From Bacteroidales bacterium UBA2198 (GTDB lineage Bacteria > Bacteroidota > Bacteroidia > Bacteroidales > VadinHA17), in NCBI GenBank assembly GCA_002328625.1, contig DCVC01000269.1, positions 4,839 through 14,542 on the forward strand: a DNA stretch of 9,704 nt. Reading direction: 5' to 3'. Shown one piece after another: positions 1-6,621 of this stretch. The notes under the pieces are model-generated. The model worked only from the letters and a program-made list of their open reading frames with translations, had not been told where the DNA came from and made no database searches. Numbering within the stretch: the first letter of the stretch is position 1; the number at the start of each line of letters is the position of its first letter. The translations under genes and the position numbers were made by a program.

Positions 1-689
1 GGAATCATTTTTGCGATAATGAACTGGGTTTTTCTGACAGGCGTTACATTTATCTGTTCTATTGTTCCAATCTCTTTTTCACGGACCATATTCAGACCTG
101 CAAGCATAAATCCTATAGCTGTTACCAGGATGACAAGTATGCCTGGAAGCATATAGTATTTATAATTTAGCATTTCGTTATACCAGTATCTGTTAGTCGT
201 CTGAATGACCGGCATTTTATTTACAGGTATTGTACTGTTGGTTTCAGATAAAAGTTCAAAATTAAAAGTACTGATAACTGCTCTCAGATAGGCCCAGGAA
301 AGCTGGGCATTCAGGGCATTTATTGCATCAATGGCTGCCAATACTCTGACAGGTTTTGCTGTTCCTGTTTCCTTGCCGAGACCTTCAGGAATATGAAGTA
401 CTAATCCGACCCTTTTTCTGTTCAGAAGGTCATTGGCTTCCTTTTCAGAAAAAGTGACCTGTGTGACTTTGAAGAATTTAGATCCTTCAAGCTTACTTAT
501 TAATTGTCTCGATTCTGAAGATCTGTCTTTATCAATAATACACAGGTTAATATTCTTTATTTCGAATGTCACAGCCGGCACAAGAACAAGCATTTGTATC
601 AGGGGAACGCCAAATATTGCCTTGGAGATGAATTTATTCCTGAAGATCTGTATAAATTCTTTTCTTATCAGATATAAAATTGTTCTCAT
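1..689 (-). CDS. ABC-2 type permease, second of pair (YbhR-like), C-terminus cut by window edge
   Basis: This is the inner-membrane permease subunit of the efflux pump, seen as its first 229 codons; the 3' end lies beyond position 1. I read it from an ATG at 687-689. The start MRTILYLIRKEFIQIFRNK is the usual cytoplasmic N-terminus of this family. A first membrane helix lies at about residues 22-42, followed by a large extracytoplasmic domain (about 45-175). The second helix lies at about 180-200, followed by the cytoplasmic motif REKEIGTIEQINVTPV (about 203-218), the hallmark of ABC-2 permeases of the YhhJ/YbhR/YbhS type, thought to be a coupling helix contacting the ATPase. About four more helices should follow outside the window. 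It lies 24 bp after the preceding permease gene and is a paralogue of it, so the two probably form a heterodimeric channel. The substrate cannot be told from sequence. Confidence 0.9.
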   Translation of the reverse strand, partial: MRTILYLIRKEFIQIFRNKFISKAIFGVPLIQMLVLVPAVTFEIKNINLCIIDKDRSSESRQLISKLEGSKFFKVTQVTFSEKEANDLLNRKRVGLVLHIPEGLGKETGTAKPVRVLAAIDAINALNAQLSWAYLRAVISTFNFELLSETNSTIPVNKMPVIQTTNRYWYNEMLNYKYYMLPGILVILVTAIGFMLAGLNMVREKEIGTIEQINVTPVRKTQFIIAKMI

Positions 690-713
690 AATAATTTTCT
701 TAAAGAAGAATTA

Positions 714-1820
714 CTATAGTCTCACTCTGAATTTTCTTATACTTATTCCTATAAATATCAGTGTCATTACACAGATTATTATGGTTTCTTTCCAGATATG
801 AAGAAATCCTGTTCCTTTAATCATAATACTCTTAATGATTATAATAAAATACCTTGGTGGCAGTATCATGCTTACATAATCATAAATCTTGGGCATATTC
901 TCAATAGGGAAAATGAATCCGGAAAGCAGGATTGTTGGAAGCATCAGTCCAATAAGAGATATGAATATTGCCTGTTGCATCGTTTTGGAGAGTATCGAAA
1001 TAAGAATTCCAAGCGACAGACTCATAAGGATATAGAGCATGCTTTCTGCCAGCAGGAGGATTAAGCTCCCTTTTACCGGCAATTCAAAAACAAACCATGA
1101 AAGCAGGAGTATAAGTATCACGTTGACAAATGAGAGGATGAAATATGGCATCACTTTCCCCAGGATGATCTGAACAGGCTTAAGTGGTGAAACAAGAAGT
1201 ACCTCCATTGTTCCGAACTCTTTTTCCCGGGTAATTGCAACCGATGTCATTAAAGCACAGATTAGTATGAGGATAAGTGTTATAACTCCCGGAACAAACA
1301 TGAAATGGCTTTTCAGGTTAGGATTATAAAACATTCTTACCTCAGGCTGGATAAGCATCACATCACTTAATCCAAGCCTGTTAAGGTCCATATTGAAATC
1401 GTTCACAATTGCCATTGAATAATTTGTTACAAGTGTAGCCACGTTTGGTTCGGAACCGTCGGCAACAATATTAACTGTTGCAGTTCCTTCTTTCTTAAGC
1501 TTTTGGCCGAAATTATCTTCAAAGACGATAACAGCTTTAGTTTTTCCTTTTTTAAATATTCTGTCTATATCATTATAATTCACAAGTTTTTCAGTTTCCC
1601 GGAAAAATCCTGAGGAGATAATCTTGTTTGTCAGTTTCTGAGTGATTTCATCTTTTGACAGGTCAAGAAAGGCAACACCTGCATTTTTGATCTCATTGCT
1701 GACTGCAAATCCGAATATCAGTATCTGAGCAGTTGGTATGCCAAAAAGGATGATAAGTGTCCGGTAGTCGCGGAAGATATGGAGGAATTCTTTTTTTACA
1801 AATCCGATAAAACGTTTCAT
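714..1820 (-). CDS. ABC-2 type permease, first of pair (YbhS-like)
   Basis: Complete 368-residue inner-membrane permease, a normal length for YbhS/YbhR-type subunits. Helix 1 lies at about residues 21-41. A large extracytoplasmic domain (about 42-172) separates it from five further helices at about 174-197, 220-245, 252-277, 284-306 and 344-361. The cytoplasmic loop after helix 2 carries REKEFGTMEVLLVSPL (198-213), the conserved ABC-2 coupling motif. In this family the subunits dimerise and export drugs or other amphipathic molecules together with an HlyD adaptor. The start codon overlaps the stop of the upstream ATPase gene by 4 bp (ATGA), implying translational coupling. The second permease follows after 24 bp. 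Family assignment is firm; substrate is unknown. Confidence 0.93.
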   Translation of the reverse strand: MKRFIGFVKKEFLHIFRDYRTLIILFGIPTAQILIFGFAVSNEIKNAGVAFLDLSKDEITQKLTNKIISSGFFRETEKLVNYNDIDRIFKKGKTKAVIVFEDNFGQKLKKEGTATVNIVADGSEPNVATLVTNYSMAIVNDFNMDLNRLGLSDVMLIQPEVRMFYNPNLKSHFMFVPGVITLILILICALMTSVAITREKEFGTMEVLLVSPLKPVQIILGKVMPYFILSFVNVILILLLSWFVFELPVKGSLILLLAESMLYILMSLSLGILISILSKTMQQAIFISLIGLMLPTILLSGFIFPIENMPKIYDYVSMILPPRYFIIIIKSIMIKGTGFLHIWKETIIICVMTLIFIGISIRKFRVRL

Positions 1821-2599
1821 AGATTTTGTGATGAGATAAAAGGTCTTGCTATTTTTACAAACACCTCTTCAACCGATTGTGCATCATATTGTTTTTTTAG
1901 CATAGCAGGTGTATCGAGTGCCACTATCCTGCCTTCGTTCATTATTGATATCCTGTCGCAATATTCAGCTTCGTCCATGTAATGAGTTGTAACAAAAACA
2001 GTTATGCCTCTTGATGCAGTTTCATAGATCATCTCCCAGAACTGCCGGCGGGTTATAGGGTCAACTCCCCCGGTTGGTTCGTCGAGGAAAACTATTTTTG
2101 GTTCATGCAGGACAGCAACTGAGAATGCAAGCTTCTGCCTTAGACCCAATGGCATATCGGAAATCAGCCTGTTTTCATATTCCCGGAAAAAGAGTTTTTC
2201 AAAGAGTATAGTTGTTCTCTCTTTTATTAATGTCTTATTCATTCCATAAATGCCTCCGTACAACCAAATATTCTCTTTCACGGTCAGATCTTCGTAGAGT
2301 GAGAACTTCTGGCACATATATCCTATGTTCCTCTTGATTTGCTCAGTTTGCTTCCATACATCAAAACCTGCCACACTGACCTCCCCGGCAGTTGGCTCTA
2401 ACAGTCCCGATAAGATCCTTATCGCAGTCGTTTTACCTGCTCCGTTTGCACCAAGAAAACCGAATATCTCCCCCTCAAATACTTCAAAGTTCAGGTTGTC
2501 ATTAGCAATGAAATTCCCGAATTTCTTCACAAGATTTCGAACGGATATCACTTTGCTATTAATCATCGGGTCATACTTTACCAAATATTTATGAGCCAT
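1817..2599 (-). CDS. ABC transporter ATPase (second NBD, like the C-terminal half of YbhF)
   Basis: Cytoplasmic nucleotide-binding subunit of 260 residues. Visible motifs are Walker A GANGAGKTT (50-58), Q-loop Gln97 in YMCQKFSLY, Walker B IVFLDE (169-174) and H-loop His206 in TTHYMDEAE. The signature is not LSGGQ but PLGLRQK (150-156), a variant I associate with the second ATPase half of YbhF-type proteins. This half therefore has all catalytic parts but a weakened signature. E. coli YbhF joins two such halves in one chain; here they are separate genes 7 bp apart. The start is uncertain: Met1 gives MAHKYLVKYDP before the domain, while Met12 (position 2566) starts at MINSKVISV and fits the usual family length better. 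The stop overlaps the first permease by 4 bp. Confidence 0.93.
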   Translation of the reverse strand: MAHKYLVKYDPMINSKVISVRNLVKKFGNFIANDNLNFEVFEGEIFGFLGANGAGKTTAIRILSGLLEPTAGEVSVAGFDVWKQTEQIKRNIGYMCQKFSLYEDLTVKENIWLYGGIYGMNKTLIKERTTILFEKLFFREYENRLISDMPLGLRQKLAFSVAVLHEPKIVFLDEPTGGVDPITRRQFWEMIYETASRGITVFVTTHYMDEAEYCDRISIMNEGRIVALDTPAMLKKQYDAQSVEEVFVKIARPFISSQNL

Positions 2600-2606
2600 T
2601 ATATCA

Positions 2607-3551
2607 TTACGCCTTTAAACCATCACACCTTTGTGCCTTTACGCCCTTTTCCATCAGTTCAAGAAATCTGTCTTCTATCCCGGGCTCTGTTTCAGTTATT
2701 GTTACATTTGTTATCCCAATGCTCCTGAGGTGATCATATAATGAATCTTCAAAACTATCGGTATTAAATGTAACATGAACCGAATCGCCAAAAGGGTAGA
2801 TTGTTCTTGTCGAAGGATATTGCTTTAATGCTATAATCAGTGCATATTTTTCAGAGGCTTTAACACTGAAAAGCTTTCTTCTGAATCCTTGTTTTATTTT
2901 CTCAGGATGATCAATTGAGAGTATTTTACCGTTTTGAATAAGAGCCACCCTGTTGCATCGCATCGCCTCATCCATGTATGGGGTTGACAATACTATAGTG
3001 ATTTTGTGTTTATAGAGCTTCCCCAGCATTCCCCAGAATTCCGACCGGGATACAGCATCAACACCCGTTGTAGGTTCATCCAGGACCAGCAGCCTGGGTT
3101 TATGAATCAGTGCACATGACAGGGCCAGCTTCTGCTTCATTCCTCCCGATAGTTTACCTGCCAGACGCTTCTTAAAGGGTTCCAAATGAGAATATATATC
3201 GGAGATCAGTTCATAGTTTTCCCTGATAGTTGTTCCGAAAACAGTAGCATAAAAATTAAGGTTTTCCTCTACTGAAAGATCCTGGTAGAGACTGAACCGT
3301 CCGGGCATGTAACCTATATGCCGGCGCAGCTCTTTAAAATCAGTAACCGTATTCAGACCCATTACTTCCATTTTCCCCTCATCAGGCAGAAGCAATGTGG
3401 TTATGATCCTGAAGAGAGAGGTTTTCCCGGCCCCGTCAGGACCAATAAACCCGAATATTTCTGATTCATTCACTGAAAACGAAACATCCTCCAGAGCTGT
3501 GGTTGAACCATAATTCCTGCTTACTCCTGACGATTTGATAATATTCTGCAT
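2607..3551 (-). CDS. ABC transporter ATPase (first NBD, like the N-terminal half of YbhF)
   Basis: ATPase subunit of 314 residues: an ABC domain (about 1-225) plus a C-terminal accessory region. Walker A is GPDGAGKTS (37-45), the signature is a canonical LSGGMKQ (134-140) and Walker B is LLVLDE (154-159) with the catalytic Glu kept. Two positions are degenerate: the Q-loop reads YMPGRFSLY with Gly84 where Gln is expected, and the H-loop reads STPYMDEA with Pro190 where His is expected. I checked both codons (GGA and CCA) in frame. This suggests a low-activity or regulatory ATP site paired with a fully active partner. The last ~13 residues (KGVKAQRCDGLKA) are encoded by a degenerate short repeat and probably extend past the conserved domain. 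The gene lies 18 bp after the HlyD gene and 7 bp before the second ATPase. Confidence 0.93.
   Translation of the reverse strand: MQNIIKSSGVSRNYGSTTALEDVSFSVNESEIFGFIGPDGAGKTSLFRIITTLLLPDEGKMEVMGLNTVTDFKELRRHIGYMPGRFSLYQDLSVEENLNFYATVFGTTIRENYELISDIYSHLEPFKKRLAGKLSGGMKQKLALSCALIHKPRLLVLDEPTTGVDAVSRSEFWGMLGKLYKHKITIVLSTPYMDEAMRCNRVALIQNGKILSIDHPEKIKQGFRRKLFSVKASEKYALIIALKQYPSTRTIYPFGDSVHVTFNTDSFEDSLYDHLRSIGITNVTITETEPGIEDRFLELMEKGVKAQRCDGLKA
2608..2650 (-). repeat. Degenerate short repeat at the 3' end of the first ATPase gene
   Basis: Read on the minus strand, the last ~40 bases of the gene contain imperfect copies of an AAAGG-based unit: AAAGGGCGT, AAAGGCACA, AAGGTGTGA and AAAGGCGTA. They encode the tail KGVKAQRCDGLKA and run into the stop codon. 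I recall similar short AAAGGCACA-type tandem repeats near gene ends in other Bacteroidetes, but cannot search here. The copies are few and diverged, so chance similarity remains possible. Confidence 0.4.
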
Positions 3552-3569
3552 ATTAAATATGTTTAGTAA

Positions 3570-4448
3570 TCAGAAGATTGCTTCTCCAGGCATGCCTGAT
3601 TTAAGAGTTCCATCATTTTTAACTTCAATTTCCACAGCATAGACAAGAGTTACACGCTCCTCTTTCGTCTGAATTATTTTGGGTGTGAATTCAGCTTTAC
3701 CCGAGACAGATGTGATGGTACCTGGGAATGTATAATATCCTTTCTTACCATCGTCAGCCCGTACTGTACAGTGTTGGCCTATTTTAACTGACCCAAGCTG
3801 TGCTCCGCTTACATAGACCTTCAGCCTTATCGTTGTCAGATCAGCAATTTTAACCAGTGGTTTGCCGGCAACAGTTATCTCTCCGGCTTCAGCATATTTT
3901 TCAATAACGGTTCCTTTCAGCGGACTTTTTACCAGTGATCGGATTATATGCTCGCTCAGTGTGGCCTTTTTAGCTTCAAAAACATCAGTCTCTGCTGCAA
4001 CAGAGCCTTTCTGAGTATTATTGGCTGCAATCTGTTTTTCAAGAACAGCGACCTGTCCGGCAAGATCATCCAATTGTTTTTGCGTTGCAGCATCATTTCT
4101 CAACATATTATCAATCCTCGCAATATTGACTTTCTGGTTTTCGATCTGCTGAACCAGTATCTCATTTTGTGCATTAATTGAGGCAATGCGGGTTCTGACG
4201 CTTTTCATGCCGGCATCGATTTCTGCCTTCTGAAGATGGAGCAATGTCGTATCTGTCAGAGCAATCACACCGTCCTTTTCAATTTCAGAACCTTTTGTTA
4301 CATCAAACTGAAGGATACGGCCATTGGTCTCAGCCGAAATAATGACTTCTGTGGCTTCAAAGTTGCCATAGGCATCAGCCTGGTCGGTTTTACTTTTACA
4401 GCCAATGAATATAATGGCTGAAATGATAACAAATGACAGGTTTTTCAT
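3570..4448 (-). CDS. HlyD/YbhG-type membrane-fusion (periplasmic adaptor) lipoprotein
   Basis: Periplasmic adaptor that should bridge the ABC-2 permeases and the TolC-like channel. I place the start at 4448 rather than 30 bases upstream. From there the protein (292 residues) opens with a lipoprotein signal, MKNLSFVIISAIIFIGCKSK, with lipidation expected at Cys17, and the gene starts 10 bp after the channel gene stops; the longer start would put ten polar residues ahead of the signal. Next come half a lipoyl domain (about 29-66), a coiled-coil hairpin (about 70-165, including QKQLDDLAGQVAVLEKQI), the second lipoyl half with SPLKGTVIEKYAEAGE (175-190), and a beta-barrel region. The late motif AEFTPKIIQTKEER (252-265) and the end SGMPGEAIF (284-292) are typical of YbhG-like adaptors. 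Family assignment is firm; lipidation is predicted. Confidence 0.92.
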   Translation of the reverse strand: MKNLSFVIISAIIFIGCKSKTDQADAYGNFEATEVIISAETNGRILQFDVTKGSEIEKDGVIALTDTTLLHLQKAEIDAGMKSVRTRIASINAQNEILVQQIENQKVNIARIDNMLRNDAATQKQLDDLAGQVAVLEKQIAANNTQKGSVAAETDVFEAKKATLSEHIIRSLVKSPLKGTVIEKYAEAGEITVAGKPLVKIADLTTIRLKVYVSGAQLGSVKIGQHCTVRADDGKKGYYTFPGTITSVSGKAEFTPKIIQTKEERVTLVYAVEIEVKNDGTLKSGMPGEAIF

Positions 4449-4458
4449 CTCGTAATAA

Positions 4459-5757
4459 TTATTCTGGTTCTTTTCCACTAATATTCAGGTATTCGACTCT
4501 TGCAAGGGCAAGATTAATTTTATGTATCTCGTGATTAACCACAACCTGCCGCTCATTGTTTATCTCATTTAGCAGATCGGTAGCAGTTATTGTCCCGTTT
4601 TCATATTGTGATTCAGCAGCTAAGGTAATCCTCTTCTTTATCGCAATGAGTTCAGCGTCCGACTCAATAAGTTCTTCCAGGCTGGCTATTTCTGCATTTT
4701 TGGCATCCAGAAGCCTAATCAGGTTATCAGTCAGGTCAGCTTTTCTCTTTTCAATAATATTCTGTTGGATGGTAATAATCTGTTTTTCGTCTTTTGCCTT
4801 GTTCCAGTCGAAAATATTCCATTTGACACCTGCCCCCAGAATGTAATAGGTTGCAAACTCATCTTTGAAAAAATTACTTCCAGGGGGATTCCCGTAACCA
4901 AGTGTGGCAAATCCAAATGCTTTGGGCATTCTTTTGCTTTGTATAACCTGTATCGCGGCAGCAAGCTGTTCTTTTCTAAGATCGAATAAGTGCAGTTCCG
5001 GTCTTGATAAATCTTTATTCAGCTCAAAAGGGTGCCCGGGGACAATCAGTTCAGTCGAAGAATCTATCTCTGAACCTGTTATATCTGACAGTAATTTCAG
5101 AAGAGTAAGTTTTCTGATTTCGTTTTCACTCAGCTGTTGATTTAGCTTTATTTTCTCTGAGGAGAGCACATCAATATCTGATTTCAAAATAACTCCGTTA
5201 TCAACTGCTGATTTCATCGAGAAAATCCGCTTATTGATTATTTCAAGATAATTATTTAGCAATTCCTTCTGGCGGTCAATAAGAAGGATTGAGAAATAAT
5301 AGCTGTTTATCAGTGCACGAAGTTTGTAAAGATCTGTTTCGGTCTGTTTTTGATCTAATCTCAGCCCTGCTCTTTCTAGTGCTCTTGCTCCTCTTATTGC
5401 ACCCCCGTCGTAGATTACCTGGTTTATATCAACTGTGATCTTGTATTGTTCATGAGGAAGAGGTTTTATGGCATCGGCTATCCCGGGTATGGGTAATGAT
5501 CCGAGGGCGCTGCTTAAATCAACTACTGAAGAATTATAAATAAAACTACCGCTGGCATCAAGAGATGGGAGCCAGCTTTTTGAAAGATTTTTATCCTTAA
5601 GCTGCCATATTGATGAGTATGCTTCATTTTCTCCGGCAAGGGCATTAGAAGCCAATGCCTTTTCATAGCAATCTTTAAGGGTAAGTATCTTCTGAGCTTC
5701 TGCGAATGAAACCGATACTATTATCAAAGCAAGCAGCAGTATAAATTTGCGTTCCAT
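4459..5757 (-). CDS. TolC-like outer-membrane efflux protein (OEP family)
   Basis: Outer-membrane channel of 432 residues, normal for the family. A Sec signal peptide (1-21, ending SFAEA before Gln22) is followed by LTLKDCYEKALASN, the classical OEP start. The two internal repeats characteristic of TolC proteins are visible. In the first, a strand-rich stretch (about 65-115, QYKITVDINQVIYDGGAI) leads into long helices. In the second, an equivalent stretch (about 300-325, GAGVKWNIFDWNKAKDE) is again followed by helices ending near LLNEINNERQVVVNHEI. As a trimer it should form the exit duct of the pump. It lies 28 bp downstream of tetR and 10 bp upstream of the adaptor gene, so this operon supplies its own outer-membrane component, unlike E. 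coli ybh, which must borrow TolC. Confidence 0.94.
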   Translation of the reverse strand: MERKFILLLALIIVSVSFAEAQKILTLKDCYEKALASNALAGENEAYSSIWQLKDKNLSKSWLPSLDASGSFIYNSSVVDLSSALGSLPIPGIADAIKPLPHEQYKITVDINQVIYDGGAIRGARALERAGLRLDQKQTETDLYKLRALINSYYFSILLIDRQKELLNNYLEIINKRIFSMKSAVDNGVILKSDIDVLSSEKIKLNQQLSENEIRKLTLLKLLSDITGSEIDSSTELIVPGHPFELNKDLSRPELHLFDLRKEQLAAAIQVIQSKRMPKAFGFATLGYGNPPGSNFFKDEFATYYILGAGVKWNIFDWNKAKDEKQIITIQQNIIEKRKADLTDNLIRLLDAKNAEIASLEELIESDAELIAIKKRITLAAESQYENGTITATDLLNEINNERQVVVNHEIHKINLALARVEYLNISGKEPE

Positions 5758-5785
5758 TTCTTTGGTTTTAGAAAAATAACATTAA

Positions 5786-6397
5786 TCACTTCGTAAGAGC
5801 TTTGATCACAAACTCCGCAGAGAACTCCTTTCTCTGCTCGATATACTGATCGAAATCAACTCCAATCTTCTCAAATATACCTTCGAGGATACCTCTTGCC
5901 GCAAAAGGGAAAACGCTTATTGCGGCTATTGAAACCATAATTTGTGGCAGTGCTGCTTCAGTTATGTTGTATTTTTTCAACTCCTTCCTGTGCTGTTTGT
6001 TAAGCATCGACCACATTGTTTTAATGTCAATGTTATTCAGGATTTTTCTAAGTCTGGCCGGATTCCGGTTTATCTCGTTAAGTATAAAAATGGGAAGTTT
6101 CGGGTTCTCCTGCAGGAAGGTAATATGTTCTCTGAAGAAAAATCTTATTTTTTCCTCTATGGAGAGTTTTTCATCAAATACAGGAGCAAATTTTCTTAAG
6201 ATTTTCACTGCGATCTTTTCAAAGACCGCAGCGAAGAGGCGGTCTTTAGTTCTAAAATAATAATGCAGCAATGCTTTATTTATACCTGCATGGTTGGCTA
6301 TAGCCTGCATCCTTGCGCCATCCATACCTTTGTCGATAAAAACATATGTAGCCGCTTCAAAGATCTTCTCCTCTGTTTGCCTGTCATTTTCCGTCAT
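5786..6397 (-). CDS. TetR/AcrR-family transcriptional repressor of the efflux operon
   Basis: Regulator of 203 residues. The N-terminal DNA-binding domain follows the TetR pattern: EEKIFEAATYVFIDKGMDGARM (9-30), then the helix-turn-helix QAIANHAGINKALLHYYF (31-48) and KDRLFAAVFEKI (51-62). The C-terminal ligand domain (about 75-203) is all helical and not diagnostic of a ligand. It resembles the CecR-like regulators that accompany ybhGFSR-type pumps in having the same neighbourhood, but I cannot prove orthology. As first gene of the operon it probably represses its own promoter and is released by a pump substrate. A promoter match (6454-6484) and a dyad (6413-6447) lie immediately upstream, in line with autoregulation. 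Confidence 0.92.
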   Translation of the reverse strand: MTENDRQTEEKIFEAATYVFIDKGMDGARMQAIANHAGINKALLHYYFRTKDRLFAAVFEKIAVKILRKFAPVFDEKLSIEEKIRFFFREHITFLQENPKLPIFILNEINRNPARLRKILNNIDIKTMWSMLNKQHRKELKKYNITEAALPQIMVSIAAISVFPFAARGILEGIFEKIGVDFDQYIEQRKEFSAEFVIKALTK

Positions 6398-6412
6398 GAA
6401 ATTTGATCATTA

Positions 6413-6447
6413 AGTTTAACCATTTGAAATAACCATATAGTTTAACT
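6413..6447. promoter_or_regulatory. Candidate TetR operator (imperfect dyad)
   Basis: A 35-bp stretch centred on 6430 is an imperfect palindrome: 11 of the outer 14 positions on each side are symmetric. AGTTTAAC occurs at 6413-6420 and 6439-6446, and TAACCAT at 6417-6423 and 6430-6436. It lies just downstream of the predicted -7 element of the tetR operon, where a bound repressor would block transcription. The link to this TetR protein is inferred from position only. Confidence 0.45.
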
Positions 6448-6453
6448 AAAAGG

Positions 6454-6484
6454 CTAAAATAAATAAAAAAAATATAATTGGCAA
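6454..6484 (-). promoter_or_regulatory. Candidate promoter of the tetR-efflux operon
   Basis: On the minus strand a TTG (-33 region, 6482-6484) is followed after 20 bases by TATTTTAG (6454-6461), which matches 7 of 8 positions of the Bacteroidetes -7 consensus TAnnTTTG. The spacing is within the 19-21 range for these promoters. Transcription would start near 6447, giving a leader of about 50 bases before the tetR ATG. The stretch is AT-rich, so a chance match is possible. Confidence 0.4.
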
Positions 6485-6573
6485 GTTTTAGAGGAAGAAA
6501 TCATAAAGATTTATCAAAATAATGCGAACCTTCTTTTTCACAGATGTCTTATGCATGTTGTTCCTTAATTTGA

Positions 6574-6581
6574 TAAATTTG
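6574..6581 (+). promoter_or_regulatory. Candidate -7 element of the metallopeptidase promoter
   Basis: TAAATTTG is an exact match to the TAnnTTTG -7 element of Bacteroidetes primary-sigma promoters. It lies about 40 bases before the ATG, a typical distance. No good TTTG -33 element is present at the proper spacing; the nearest TTG (6558-6560) is only 13 bases away, so the promoter may be weak or activator-dependent. Confidence 0.4.
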
Positions 6582-6621
6582 TAATAAGCAACCTTAAATA
6601 AATCACTTAAAATCTTTAATA

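Noticed and set aside
433..1064. Open frames on the plus strand antisense to the two permease genes
   Set aside because: They have no family resemblance, lie opposite clearly coding sequence and overlap each other; they are shadows of the real genes.
2980..3320. Possible sequencing error or frameshift explaining Gly84 and Pro190 in the first ATPase
   Set aside because: The flanking motifs on both sides (YMP-RFSLY and ST-YMDEA) stay in one frame, so these are single-codon substitutions, not frame damage.
4731..5140. Several open frames on both strands within the TolC-like gene
   Set aside because: All are overlapped by a full-length OEP protein with signal peptide and both internal repeats; no independent support.
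6512..6523. 12-base word TATCAAAATAAT upstream of the metallopeptidase gene that recurs at 9150-9161 just before padR
   Set aside because: It sits at different distances from the two starts and is almost pure A/T; coincidence in AT-rich spacers is the simplest explanation.
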